50,623 nt of DNA from Anaerolineaceae bacterium (GCA_012514775.1 JAAYZQ010000527.1:1-50623), one strand, 5' to 3'; counted from the stretch's first letter, positions 8,227 to 17,874 are shown. Made by a program: numbers and translations. Notes: generated from the sequence alone by a model not told the origin.

Positions 8227-8405
8227 GGGGGCAAACAGGTGCGAAGGAGACTACAGGCAGGGCTGCCCCCAAAAACCAGGTCGGGCAGCGCCGGACCGGA
8301 CTGGTGCTCGAAGAAGAGCCTCCACGAGGCAAGGCAGCAAGCGACGCGCTGCCCCACCGGGTGCCATCCGATCCGAGTACCACAAATGCATTTTGTGAGG
8401 ATATA

Positions 8406-8669
8406 ATGGGAAGCATTGAGGAAACGATCCGCGGCTTTATCGCCGAGAGCATACTGTTCAGCGACAACGGCTATGTCTATTCGGACGACGCATCCTTTCT
8501 GGAAGAAGGGATCGTTGACTCCATGGGCATTATGGAGCTGGTCATGTTCGTCGGCGACACCTTCCGGATCACTGTAGAAGACGAAGAGCTGGTGCCCGAC
8601 AACTTTGACTCCGTAAGCCGGCTGGCCAGTTACATCCGGCTAAAGGCACCCCTGGAGACGTGGCGCTAG
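8406..8669 (+). CDS. acyl carrier protein
   Basis: An 87-aa protein of normal ACP size. The motif GIVDSMGIMEL places the phosphopantetheine-bearing Ser at residue 39, in the usual DS(L/M) context, followed by the amphipathic recognition helix. GTGAGG lies 5 bases before the ATG. The gene overlaps the next one, an acyl-AMP ligase, by 10 bases. This strongly suggests that the ligase activates a carboxylic acid and loads it on this carrier. It is a pathway-dedicated ACP rather than a fatty-acid synthase ACP: no other fatty-acid genes are nearby, and ACP plus ligase plus amidotransferase is the set seen in exosortase-A-type polysaccharide loci. The 179 bases upstream (8227-8405) show no clear gene or signal. 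Confidence 0.88.
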   Translation: MGSIEETIRGFIAESILFSDNGYVYSDDASFLEEGIVDSMGIMELVMFVGDTFRITVEDEELVPDNFDSVSRLASYIRLKAPLETWR

Positions 8670-10195
8670 TGCTCGTACAGCACTTTCTTGAAGAGAGCAT
8701 GAAACGCCGCCCCTGGAAGGTGGGCCTCGTCTGCGACGGGCAGCGCCTGACCTACGGCGAGCTGGAAAACCGCACCAACCGCCTGGCGCATGCCCTTCGC
8801 GACCGGGGCCTGCGGCGGGGCGAGCGCGTGGTCTTTTACCTGCCCAACTCTGTCGAGCTCGCCGTCGGCATCTTTGCCGCGCTCAAGGCCGGGGGTGTGT
8901 CGACAGTGATCAAGTACACGACCAAGCTCCAGAAGCTGGTCCACATCCTGAAGGACTGCCAGGCCAGTGCCCTGGTAACCTCGCGCCAGCGCCTGCCCGG
9001 CCTTCAGAGGCTGGTCCGGCAGGTGCCCACCCTCAGGACAATCGTGGTCACCTCGCTTCCGGCTGGGGAAGAGCCGGCCGCGATGTACATGTCCTACGAA
9101 AGGGTGCAGGAGGAGTATCCGGCCCACCAACTCCCGACCATAAACATCGACCTGGACCTTGCCTGCCTCATCTACAGCTCGAGCAGCAGCGGTGAGCCCA
9201 AAGGGATCATGTCGGATCACAGCAACGTGGTGTTCGCCAGCGGCTCCATCATCCACTGCCTCCAAAATGTGCCCGACGATATCGTGATCAACGTCCTGCC
9301 CCTCTCCTTCGACTACGGGCTCTACCAGCTATTCATGGCCATTCGCTTCGGGGGCACCCTGGTCCTGGAGAAGGGGTTTGCCTACCCTGCCGGTATCCTG
9401 AAGCGCATGGAACAGGAGCGGGTGACCGGCTTTCCCGGTGTGCCCACCATCTTTGCTCTGTTGCAACAGATGGACGTGCGCTGCTACGACCTGAGTTGCC
9501 TGCGCTACATGACCAACACCCCCGCGGCCCTGCCGGCCGGCCATATCGCGAGGCTCCGCGAAATGTTTCCCAGGGCACAGCTCTACTCGATGTATGGCCT
9601 GGCAGAGACGAAACGCGCCCTATGCCTGCCGCCCCACGAGGTCGACAGGCGTCCGGGCTCCGTGGGCATTGCCCTCCCCGGGACCGAAGTGTGGCTCGAG
9701 GATGAGAATGGTAAGCGACTGGGCCCGGGGCAGATGGGCGAGCTGGTGGTGCGGGGACGGCACGTGATGCGCGGCTATTGGGGCGACGAGGAAGCCACCC
9801 GCCAGCGGTTCCGGCCCGGGCTGCTGCCCGGCGAGCGCCTGTGCTACACCGGCGACCTGTTCTCCATGGACCAGGATGGGTTCTTCTATTTCGTCTCCCG
9901 GCGCAGCGATCTCATCGAGTGCCGAGGGGAACGGGTGGCGCCTCAAGAAGTGGAAAGCTGCCTCTACAGCCTGGAGGGCGTGGTAGAGGCGGCCGTCGTG
10001 GGCATGCCGGACCCAATCCAGGGTCAAGCTATCAAGGCCTTTGTCGTCACCGATGGTAGAGAGATGACCGCAGCCCGGGTGCTGGCCCATTGCCGCAGGT
10101 ACCTGGAAGACCTGATGGTGCCCCACGACATCGTGCTGTGCTCGAGCCTGCCCAAGACCACCGAGGGCCAGATCGACAAGGGCCAACTGCAGTGA
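8660..10195 (+). CDS. acyl-CoA/acyl-ACP ligase, AMP-forming (ANL superfamily)
   Basis: A 511-aa adenylating enzyme. The phosphate-binding loop reads YSSSSSGEPKG instead of the common YTSGTTGxPKG, so it is Ser-rich but keeps PKG. YGLAETK (about residue 315), YTGDLF and SRRSDLIECRGERV are the later adenylation and hinge motifs, and the catalytic Lys is in GQIDKGQL near the end. The YGLAE...LPPHEVDRRPGSVG stretch resembles the ligases of exosortase-A polysaccharide loci. It should form an acyl-adenylate and transfer it to the ACP encoded just upstream, whose gene it overlaps by 10 bases. The GTG start has GGAG 3 bases upstream; a second GTG at 8669 is possible. The acid substrate is unknown. Confidence 0.88.
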   Translation: MALVLVQHFLEESMKRRPWKVGLVCDGQRLTYGELENRTNRLAHALRDRGLRRGERVVFYLPNSVELAVGIFAALKAGGVSTVIKYTTKLQKLVHILKDCQASALVTSRQRLPGLQRLVRQVPTLRTIVVTSLPAGEEPAAMYMSYERVQEEYPAHQLPTINIDLDLACLIYSSSSSGEPKGIMSDHSNVVFASGSIIHCLQNVPDDIVINVLPLSFDYGLYQLFMAIRFGGTLVLEKGFAYPAGILKRMEQERVTGFPGVPTIFALLQQMDVRCYDLSCLRYMTNTPAALPAGHIARLREMFPRAQLYSMYGLAETKRALCLPPHEVDRRPGSVGIALPGTEVWLEDENGKRLGPGQMGELVVRGRHVMRGYWGDEEATRQRFRPGLLPGERLCYTGDLFSMDQDGFFYFVSRRSDLIECRGERVAPQEVESCLYSLEGVVEAAVVGMPDPIQGQAIKAFVVTDGREMTAARVLAHCRRYLEDLMVPHDIVLCSSLPKTTEGQIDKGQLQ

Positions 10196-10224
10196 GCATT
10201 TCGCGACGAGCTGAAGCCTGAGCC

Positions 10225-12306
10225 ATGTGTGGTATTGCCGGCGTTGTGAATCTCGCCCATAAAGCACCAGCCGAGCTGGCAACATTGGCCCGGATGCTGG
10301 GGGCGATCCGCCACCGGGGCCCGGATGAGTTTGGCATCTATCGCGATGCCAATGCCGGCCTGGGCCACGCCCGCCTGGGCATCCTTGACCTGAGCGGTGG
10401 GCAGCAGCCCATCGGCAGCGAAGACGGTAACCTTTGGATCGTCTATAACGGCGAGGCGTTCAACTTTGTCGAGCTGCGCCCCGAGCTGGAAGCGCGAGGC
10501 CACCGCTTTTCTACCAGGACCGACACGGAGGTCATCCTGCACCTCTTTGAAGAAGAGGGCCCTGCGTGCCTGCAACGCCTGAACGGCCAGTTTGCCCTCG
10601 CTATCTGGGACGCCCGCCAGCGGTGCCTGTTTCTCGCCCGGGACCGCCTGGGCGTGCGGCCGCTGTTCTATACCATCGCCACCGGCCAGGTGGTCTTTGG
10701 CTCCGAGATCAAGGCTATTCTCGCCCATCCGGGCATCAGGGCCGAGATAGACCCGGACTCCCTGGACCAGATCTTGACTTACTGGAGCGCCCTCTCGCCG
10801 CGCACCGCCTTTCGGAACATCGTCGAGGTGCCACCTGGCCATTATCTACTGGCCCACGATGGGCGGGTCACGGTCCAGGCCTGGTGGGCTCCGGATCTGA
10901 CTCCTGACCCCGATGGCCATCGCCCCAGCGAGGACTACCTGGAAGAGTTCGAGAGTCTGTTAATCGATGCCACCTGCATCCGCCTGCGCGCCGATGTGCC
11001 CGTGGGTGCCTACCTGAGCGGAGGTCTCGACTCGTCTATCACGGCCGCCATTGTTCGCAAATACGCCGGCAACTCGCTCGACACGTTTTCGATTGCCTTT
11101 GAGGATCCCCAGTTCGACGAAAGCCTGTTCCAGCGACAGATGGCCGCCGCCCTGGGCACGCAGCATCAGGTCGCCTATTGCACGTCTGCCGACATCGGCA
11201 CAGTCTTCCCCCAGGTGATCTGGCACACGGAAACGCCTGTGTTGCGCACGGCTCCTGGGCCCATGTTCCTGCTCTCGCGACTGGTCAGGGACCACAACCT
11301 GAAGGTCGTCCTGACCGGCGAAGGGGCCGACGAGTTCCTGGCCGGCTACGATATCTTCAAGGAGATGAAGGTCCGCCGCTTCTGGGCGAAGGATCCCGAC
11401 TCGCAGATCCGCCCACTCTTGCTCAAGCGGCTCTATCCCGATATCAGCGGGCTGGGCAGCGGCAGCGGCGCATACCTGGCGGCGTTCTTCAAGCAGGGGC
11501 TCGGCGACACCGCCTCGCCCTTTTACTCGCATGCCATCCGGTGGGCCAACACGGCCCGCATCCGGAATTTTCTCCTCGGACGGCGCGAAGGGACCCCTGC
11601 CGGACGCGATGGCTACCCTGAACTGCCCGCACCGCCTGCCGCCTTCGGGCATTGGTCACACCTGGGGCAGGCGCAATACCTGGAGATCACCACCTTTCTG
11701 TCGCCGTATCTCCTCTCGTCGCAGGGGGATCGCATGGGGATGGCGCACTCTGTCGAGGGGCGGTTCCCCTTCCTGGATCACCGCCTGGTCGAGTTCTGCA
11801 ACCGCCTGCCTCCCAGGCTCAAGCTAAACGGATTGACGGAAAAGTGGCTGCTGCGCCAACTGGGGCGCGGCCTGTTGCCCCCCGACATCTGGCAACGGCC
11901 CAAGCGGCCCTACCGCGCTCCAATCCATCGCAGCTTCTTTGGCCCCGGGGCCCCCGCCTACGTGCCCGAGCTGCTTTCGGAGCCGGCGCTGCGGGAGAGC
12001 GAGCTGTTCGAGCCCGGAGCCGTGGCTCGCCTGGAGCGCAAGGCCAGCCAGAGCCCGCGCCTGAACGAAGTGGACAGCATGGCATTGGTCGGCATTCTCT
12101 CGACCCAGTTGGTTTACCGGCAGTTCGTCAAGGCTTTCCGTCCGCCCTCGCTGCGCGCGAATGATGCCATCAAGGTTGTGGACGCGATTGCCTCCACCGG
12201 CAGCGGTTCCGGTGGTCCTCAGGGAGAGAACGCGGCGGTCTATGTCACCGACTATGCCTCTCTCGCCGGCGGTTTTGCCCCGGCAAGGGCCAGGGAAGGA
12301 CGATGA
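10225..12306 (+). CDS. asnB: asparagine synthetase (glutamine-hydrolysing) / amidotransferase, exosortase-locus type
   Basis: A 693-aa class II amidotransferase. Met is followed directly by Cys2-Gly-Ile-Ala-Gly, so the Ntn glutaminase nucleophile is present. The C-terminal synthetase domain has the PP-loop SGGLDSS at residues 265-271 and later GEGADEFLAGYD. Ammonia from glutamine is channelled to an ATP-activated carboxylate. In a polysaccharide operon the acceptor is likely a uronic acid or carrier-bound acid rather than free aspartate, as proposed for amidotransferases in exosortase-A loci. It is somewhat longer than housekeeping AsnB because of a low-complexity tail of about 50 residues. 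The stop overlaps the next start as ATGA. The ribosome binding site is weak. Free asparagine synthesis cannot be ruled out. Confidence 0.87.
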   Translation: MCGIAGVVNLAHKAPAELATLARMLGAIRHRGPDEFGIYRDANAGLGHARLGILDLSGGQQPIGSEDGNLWIVYNGEAFNFVELRPELEARGHRFSTRTDTEVILHLFEEEGPACLQRLNGQFALAIWDARQRCLFLARDRLGVRPLFYTIATGQVVFGSEIKAILAHPGIRAEIDPDSLDQILTYWSALSPRTAFRNIVEVPPGHYLLAHDGRVTVQAWWAPDLTPDPDGHRPSEDYLEEFESLLIDATCIRLRADVPVGAYLSGGLDSSITAAIVRKYAGNSLDTFSIAFEDPQFDESLFQRQMAAALGTQHQVAYCTSADIGTVFPQVIWHTETPVLRTAPGPMFLLSRLVRDHNLKVVLTGEGADEFLAGYDIFKEMKVRRFWAKDPDSQIRPLLLKRLYPDISGLGSGSGAYLAAFFKQGLGDTASPFYSHAIRWANTARIRNFLLGRREGTPAGRDGYPELPAPPAAFGHWSHLGQAQYLEITTFLSPYLLSSQGDRMGMAHSVEGRFPFLDHRLVEFCNRLPPRLKLNGLTEKWLLRQLGRGLLPPDIWQRPKRPYRAPIHRSFFGPGAPAYVPELLSEPALRESELFEPGAVARLERKASQSPRLNEVDSMALVGILSTQLVYRQFVKAFRPPSLRANDAIKVVDAIASTGSGSGGPQGENAAVYVTDYASLAGGFAPARAREGR

Positions 12307-15300
12307 GCCCATCCGCCAAAGAAACCGGACGCCAGGCAGGACCCCGGCACGCCTGGGGCTTGTTCCTGGCAATCTGCCTGATGCTCGTGGGCGTGGCCTG
12401 CCTCGCCGGCCACGCCCTTGCCCAGCCGGGGGAAGACGACTGGGCGGTGCCTGTGAACCTGTCTCGCGGTGGGGCCGCCTCCAGCCCGGCCATCGTGGCG
12501 CTGCCTAACGGCACGTTGCGCGTTCTCTGGTGGGACCAGCTCGAGGGTCTCATGGTGGCCGATGGGCCTGTGCCTGCCGCCCACGCCACAGAGACCGCCG
12601 CAGCCGAAACCCCGCAGCCAGAGACCGCCGGGGTGGTGTGGTCGGCGCCACTTGCGGCACCGATCATGATGCCGGTCAGAGTCCTGCAAGCCGGGGAGTA
12701 CATCGTCGTGCCTACACCCGTCCAGGTTATGCCCCTCATCTTCGGCGATACAGGGGGCCGGGCCCAGGCCTTCTGGTTGGGAGAACCGCACGCGGAGACT
12801 GGGGATCGGCCGCTCCACTACAGCCGCATGGTTCCGGATTCGGTCTCCTGGACCCGTCCTCTGACGATGGCAATTCCGGCCGGGGCGTTCGACGCCACAG
12901 CCGACCTGTCCGGCACGCTCCACCTGGCTTACGTGCAGCCCACCCAGGTAGGCAATTCGCCCAGCGGCCTCTATTACCGGCGCTCTGGGGATGGCGGCGC
13001 AAGTTGGAGCGCGCCCACGGCCGTCTACAGTTCGCGCTACCTGCGGCTGCTGCCGGCCGAGGGCGGGGCCCTTCGACTCACCGCCGGCGACGCGAACAAC
13101 CTGGCCGTAACCTGGCAAGATCCGCGCCAGAGAGTGGTGTTGCTGGCCCAATCGACCGACGGCGGGGCGACCTGGCAGGAGCCGCGGCCGCTCCTGGCCT
13201 CGGACGGGGCACCGCTGCGCAACGAGGTCATGGCCATGCCCGGCCAGTCAAGTCACCTCCTGCGGCCGGTTGCCGGGGCGGAGGGCAGCAGGCTGGCAGT
13301 GAGCAGCAGCGGCGACGGCCTCGTCCTGGCCCTCTGGGACGGGGAGCGCTGGGTCGCGACCGGTCACCTGGCCCTGGATTTTCAGAATCCGGAGCTGGGA
13401 CCGGCCCTCAGCCTGAGGGATCCGCGCCTGGCCTTCGTGCCCCTTGCGCCCGGGCAGGACGGCGCTGCCGGAGCGCTGGCCGTGGCCGGCAGCGACCCGC
13501 AGGGCGACCTGTGGATCACGGCCATCGGGGTCGACGCCCTGGCCGACCGCCTGGCCTTGCCCGAAAGTGCCTCAGCGGTGGCCGGTGTCACGACTCAGGG
13601 AGGTCCGGTGAACCTGTCGCGCAGCGGCGCGGCATCGGCTCCGGCCATCGTGGCCGGCCCCGGCGGCAAGCTGCACGCCTTCTGGAGGGACCGGTTTGAC
13701 GGGCTCATGGTCGCCGACGGTGCAATATTCGCGGGGTCTGTGCCCAGCGGCACAGGAGACGTTGTGACCCTCCTCGACTCCTGGTCCGAGCCGCGGCCGG
13801 TGCCGCTGCCGGCGGCCTCGCCCTGGATCGTATCCGACGCCGGCGGCAGGGTCCACGCCCTGTGGCTGCACGTCACCCAACCGCAGGCGACCGGCGAGGA
13901 ACCCAGCCGTCAGTTGCTGTACAGCCGGCTGGCGGCGGACGGCACCGCATGGTCGTCGCCGGTGATCCTGGCCGAATCGATCCTGGTCCTGGACGTTGCG
14001 GCCGACACAGCCGGTGCCCTACACCTCGCGTACCTGCTCTCCCAGCAGACAGATGTGTCTCCGGCCGGGGTCTATTACCGGCGGACCGGAGGGGATGGCT
14101 CGGCCTGGACCGCTCCGGTTCCCGTTTACACCTCCCGCTACCTGCGCCTCCTCACGCCAGAGAGCGCGCACCTGCGGTTGGCCGCCGGTGGCTCTGCCCG
14201 TGTCTACATAACCTGGGACGACCCCCGCCTGGGGCATTCCCTGCTGGCCCACTCGGCCGACGGCGGCCTGACGTGGCAGCCGCCCGTCGCCGTGGGAAGC
14301 TCGGAGAGCGCATCCGCCCGGTGCCGGCTGGTCGCACCGCCAGGGGGTGAGGTATTGGTCCTGTGGGAAACCGCGCAGTCGAGGGGCGGCACCTGTACCC
14401 TGCTCCAGGCTCCGGCGCGCGCCGTCCTGGATGGCACGGCAGGCGACGGGCAGCAGGTGCTGCCGGGCCTGTTCGCCTGTCCGGGGAGCGAGCGCTTTCT
14501 ACCCATCGACGAGGGGCAGGTCCTGATGGTGGCCGGCGCCGGGAGCGATGCCCTTGTCCTGGCTCTCTGGGATGGGACTCGCTGGTCCGAGCCCAGGCGC
14601 TGGAGCCAGAGCTTCGAGGACGCCGATATGGGCCGGAGGGTGTATCTGGGCGATTTGCAGGCGGCCCTGGTCCACGGCGCCCGGTCCGGGGTGCGCGGTG
14701 GTGTGGGAGCAGCGCTGGCGGCCGTGGGCGTCGATAGCTCGGGCGACGTGTGGGCCACGAGCAGCCGGATGGGCGACCTGGAGATGATCTTTGCGCCGCC
14801 CTCGCCCTGGTCGGCCCTCGCGAGTTTTGCATCCGGCCAGGCGTACGCCGGCCTGCCTGCTACCGCCGTCGATGCCGAGGGTTGGCTCCACGTGCTGTGG
14901 AGCGAAGCCGAGTCGGCCGAAGAGCCGGGGCAGGCCCTCTTCTATGCCCGCTGGGATGGCGCGCAATGGACCGACGCCACCGGCGTGCTGTCGTCGGCGG
15001 ATGGCAAGGCCGATGAGCCGGCGCTGGTCGCCGTGGGCGATCGCCTGCACGCCGTGTGGAGCGGCGGCCAGAGTGGACCGTTGCTCTACAGCAGCACCTT
15101 TGCCCGCGACGCCTTTGCTGCCACCGGCTGGCGCGAACCCCTCCCGCTGCCCGTCCCGGGTGTGATCGCGAGCGCGCCCGATATCGCGGTAGACGCGAAT
15201 GGAACGCTGCACGTGGTCTATGCTGTGCCGGTCAACGAGGGCCGGGGCATTTACTACACCCGCTCCGCCGATGGGGGCGAGACCTGGTCGCCGGCGCGCC

Positions 15301-16160
15301 AGGTCCTGGACGCCGTGGCGGCGGGCTGGCTGATGGCCGATCATCCCCAGGTGGCGGTTGACGCCCGGGGCCTGCTCCACGTGGCCATGGTCCGGAACAG
15401 GCTGCCGGGCAGGGGCCTGCCCGAAGGCGTGTACTATGTCGGCTCGTTCGACGGGGGCGAGACCTGGTCCGAGCCCGTCGAGCTCGCCGAGGGCGTCCAC
15501 GCCTGGCCGCAGGTGGCAACCACGGGCCCCGGCCAGGTGCACGTTGCCTGGAACGAGACCGACGGGCAGCCGGCCTGGTGGCACCGCTGGTCGCCGGATG
15601 GGGGGCGCACGTGGAGCCGTGCGGAACGGGTTGCCGGCTTTGAGGACGTGTCCGCACCCGCCGCCCTGGTGGACAACGCCAGCGGTGCGCTCTACCTGTT
15701 GGGACTGGGCAGCGACGCGGGTGCCGGCGGGGAATTGTTGCTGTCCACGTGGGATGGGCAACGCTGGAGCGCTCCCGAGGCCGTGGCGGTGGAGGTGGAC
15801 GGTGTGCATCCGGGAGTGGCTGCCAGCGTTCAGGCCGGCACGGACTGGCTGCACGTGATCTTGCGTGCCGAAAATGGTTCGGACGGGGATGAGGCTCGCC
15901 GCCATCTCTTGCAAACCGGGCGACAACTGCCGGCCGCCGCGGTGACGACGTTGCCTGCCGTCGCCCCACTCGTCACGGCGACGATGACTCCGACGCCAGA
16001 ACCCACGGCGACGCCCCGACCCACGGCGGGCTTTGGCCTGACCCCCCCGGACACAGCCGAAGGCTCGGTGCCGCTGGCCGTGTTGCTGCCCGGCGTGCTT
16101 GCCGCCCTCATGGTGGCCGGTGCGCTGGTCTGGCGCTTCCTCTTGGCAGCGCGGCGATAG
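12303..16160 (+). CDS. exported, membrane-anchored multi-beta-propeller protein with Asp-box (BNR/sialidase-like) repeats
   Basis: A 1285-aa protein with a signal peptide (hydrophobic residues about 18-38, cleavage near HALAQ). Two copies of a unit start at residues 51 and 436, exactly 385 codons apart (both begin PVNLSR), and a related third unit follows from about residue 830. Asp-box motifs SxDGGxTW recur at least six times (for example GDGGASW, TDGGATW, ADGGLTW, FDGGETW), marking sialidase-type propeller blades. A Thr/Pro stalk and a C-terminal hydrophobic helix ending in LLAARR anchor it to the membrane. I see no clear sialidase Arg triad or FRIP motif, so it may bind glycans rather than cut them. 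It is co-translated with asnB (ATGA overlap). Confidence 0.82.
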   Translation: MSPSAKETGRQAGPRHAWGLFLAICLMLVGVACLAGHALAQPGEDDWAVPVNLSRGGAASSPAIVALPNGTLRVLWWDQLEGLMVADGPVPAAHATETAAAETPQPETAGVVWSAPLAAPIMMPVRVLQAGEYIVVPTPVQVMPLIFGDTGGRAQAFWLGEPHAETGDRPLHYSRMVPDSVSWTRPLTMAIPAGAFDATADLSGTLHLAYVQPTQVGNSPSGLYYRRSGDGGASWSAPTAVYSSRYLRLLPAEGGALRLTAGDANNLAVTWQDPRQRVVLLAQSTDGGATWQEPRPLLASDGAPLRNEVMAMPGQSSHLLRPVAGAEGSRLAVSSSGDGLVLALWDGERWVATGHLALDFQNPELGPALSLRDPRLAFVPLAPGQDGAAGALAVAGSDPQGDLWITAIGVDALADRLALPESASAVAGVTTQGGPVNLSRSGAASAPAIVAGPGGKLHAFWRDRFDGLMVADGAIFAGSVPSGTGDVVTLLDSWSEPRPVPLPAASPWIVSDAGGRVHALWLHVTQPQATGEEPSRQLLYSRLAADGTAWSSPVILAESILVLDVAADTAGALHLAYLLSQQTDVSPAGVYYRRTGGDGSAWTAPVPVYTSRYLRLLTPESAHLRLAAGGSARVYITWDDPRLGHSLLAHSADGGLTWQPPVAVGSSESASARCRLVAPPGGEVLVLWETAQSRGGTCTLLQAPARAVLDGTAGDGQQVLPGLFACPGSERFLPIDEGQVLMVAGAGSDALVLALWDGTRWSEPRRWSQSFEDADMGRRVYLGDLQAALVHGARSGVRGGVGAALAAVGVDSSGDVWATSSRMGDLEMIFAPPSPWSALASFASGQAYAGLPATAVDAEGWLHVLWSEAESAEEPGQALFYARWDGAQWTDATGVLSSADGKADEPALVAVGDRLHAVWSGGQSGPLLYSSTFARDAFAATGWREPLPLPVPGVIASAPDIAVDANGTLHVVYAVPVNEGRGIYYTRSADGGETWSPARQVLDAVAAGWLMADHPQVAVDARGLLHVAMVRNRLPGRGLPEGVYYVGSFDGGETWSEPVELAEGVHAWPQVATTGPGQVHVAWNETDGQPAWWHRWSPDGGRTWSRAERVAGFEDVSAPAALVDNASGALYLLGLGSDAGAGGELLLSTWDGQRWSAPEAVAVEVDGVHPGVAASVQAGTDWLHVILRAENGSDGDEARRHLLQTGRQLPAAAVTTLPAVAPLVTATMTPTPEPTATPRPTAGFGLTPPDTAEGSVPLAVLLPGVLAALMVAGALVWRFLLAARR

Positions 16161-16198
16161 ATACAGGCGATGGCCACTCGCCTTTCTGGAGGTGCTTC

Positions 16199-17764
16199 AT
16201 GAACGTTGCTGACTTTCTCCTCGAACGCGGAAAGGACCGGCACGTTGCGCTGGTTGCGGGCTCGCAGGAGTACACCTATCTCGAACTCAAGAGAGCGGCT
16301 TCCAGTCTGGCCTGGGAGATCGTGCAGGCTGGCGCGGGTCCGGGAGATGCGGTGGGCTTGATGGCTTCCAATTCGCCCTTCTGGGTCGCGGCCTACCTTG
16401 CCATCCTCAAACTGGGATGCGTGGCAATGCCGTTCAACCTCGTTTCCCTGCCTGCCGAGGTTCGCGCTGCCGTCGAGTTCACGGGCTGCAAGGTGATGTG
16501 CATACAGCGGCGGCACGTCCGGCGGTTTGCCGAGGCCTTGCCCGACCACGTGCAGTTGATCCTGGATGACGCTTTGAATCTGGCCCACCAGGGTTGGGAT
16601 CTGTGGGGCAGCCAGCCTGACCTTGGCTGCGAGGACCAGGACGCGGCCCTGATGCTTACCTCCGGCACCACGTCCAGTCCGCGCGTGGTGAGGGTGACCC
16701 ACAAGAATATCAAGGCCAACACGACGTCCATCATCGCCAGCCTGGACCTTACCGGTCACGAGCGCATGCTGGCCGCCCTTCCTTTCCACTATTGCTTTGG
16801 GACTTCGCTGCTGCACACGCATCTGCGGGTCGGTGGCTCGCTCGTTCTGTGCCAGAGTTTTGTCTATCCCGAAGTGGTCCTGGATCTTCTGTCCAAGCAT
16901 CGGTGCACTGGCTTTGCCGGGGTCCCGTCCATGTACCAGACCCTGATTCGCAACTCCAGCCTCCCCAGGCGTGAGTTGCCCCACCTGCGGAAGGTGCAGC
17001 AGGCCGGGGGCAAGCTGCCGCCGGTCCTTATTCAGGAGCTGATGGAAATTCTGTCTCATGCCGAGGTCTTTATCATGTATGGCCAGACCGAGGCGACCGC
17101 CCGCCTGTCCTGCCTGTCGCCCGAGCTGTTGCATTCCAAGCTGGGATCTGTCGGCTATGGGATACCGGGGGTAGAGCTGCGAGTGGTTGACGAGGCTGGA
17201 AACGATGTCCCACCCGGTGTGGTCGGCGAGATTGTGGCGCGGGGCGCCAACATCTCTCCGGGTTACCTCAACAACCCCCAGGCCACGGCTGAGAAATTCG
17301 TGGGCGGTGTGTTGCACACGGGCGACCTGGCCCAGGTCGACGCCGACGGGTTTATCTATATCGTGGATCGCAAGAGCGATTTCATCAAGTCGTATGGCCA
17401 TCGCGTCAGCAGCCAACAGGTGGAGGAACAGATCCTGAGGTTGCACGACGTCGCGGCGGCCGCAGCCATAGGCGTGCCCGATCCCGTTCGCGGCGAGGCC
17501 ATTGTCGTCTATGTCGTCGTCCGCGACCGCTCTCCCCTTGGCCCGGATGATATCCTCGCGCATGGCAAGCAGAATCTCCCACGCCACATGTGGCCCAGCG
17601 AGGTCGTGATTCTCGACTCCTTGCCCATGAACGCGCAGGGCAAGGTTGTGAAATCGATGCTGCGGGAGCAGGCGCGGACGGGCGAGGAGCCCAGGGGCCC
17701 GGCGCCCCAGCCGACCCTCAGCACAGCCGGAGGACGAGAGAGAAACGTTCCTATCATGTACTGA
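16199..17764 (+). CDS. second AMP-forming acyl ligase (ANL superfamily)
   Basis: A 521-aa adenylating enzyme, distinct from the one at 8660. The phosphate loop is LTSGTTSSPRVV (Gly-Lys of the usual TGxPK replaced by Ser-Pro-Arg). YGQTEATARL, LHTGDLAQVDADG and DRKSDFIKSYGHRV are the adenylate-binding and hinge motifs, and the catalytic Lys lies in NAQGKVVKSML. It probably activates a second carboxylic acid for the same ACP or CoA. The last 30 residues are a low-complexity tail. GGAGGTG sits about 8 bases before the ATG. It is the last gene of the run starting at 2682, after which a new promoter appears. Substrate unknown. Confidence 0.87.
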   Translation: MNVADFLLERGKDRHVALVAGSQEYTYLELKRAASSLAWEIVQAGAGPGDAVGLMASNSPFWVAAYLAILKLGCVAMPFNLVSLPAEVRAAVEFTGCKVMCIQRRHVRRFAEALPDHVQLILDDALNLAHQGWDLWGSQPDLGCEDQDAALMLTSGTTSSPRVVRVTHKNIKANTTSIIASLDLTGHERMLAALPFHYCFGTSLLHTHLRVGGSLVLCQSFVYPEVVLDLLSKHRCTGFAGVPSMYQTLIRNSSLPRRELPHLRKVQQAGGKLPPVLIQELMEILSHAEVFIMYGQTEATARLSCLSPELLHSKLGSVGYGIPGVELRVVDEAGNDVPPGVVGEIVARGANISPGYLNNPQATAEKFVGGVLHTGDLAQVDADGFIYIVDRKSDFIKSYGHRVSSQQVEEQILRLHDVAAAAAIGVPDPVRGEAIVVYVVVRDRSPLGPDDILAHGKQNLPRHMWPSEVVILDSLPMNAQGKVVKSMLREQARTGEEPRGPAPQPTLSTAGGRERNVPIMY

Positions 17765-17846
17765 TCAAAACGACACGCCATCTCACGGATGCCATCGGGT
17801 TCCAGTCAGTCCGCGTTGCTACAGCCATCTTGACCCGCATAATCAT

Positions 17847-17874
17847 TTGACATCTCGCGGTTGTCGGGTAAGAT
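17847..17874 (+). promoter_or_regulatory. sigma70-type promoter of the SGNH-like gene pair
   Basis: TTGACA (17847-17852, perfect), 16-bp spacer, TAAGAT (17869-17874). Transcription should start near 17881, about 100 bases before the ATG at 17983. The rest of 17765-17982 shows no other feature. Confidence 0.7.

Noticed and set aside
14499..15926. 475-codon minus-strand open frame opposite the large propeller gene
   Set aside because: No recognisable domain; the + strand carries signal peptide, Asp boxes and anchor. Shadow of high GC content.
12303..16160. Calling the Asp-box proteins sialidases
   Set aside because: Asp boxes show the blade fold only. No FRIP motif, Arg triad or Tyr/Glu catalytic pair could be identified, so enzyme activity is not claimed.
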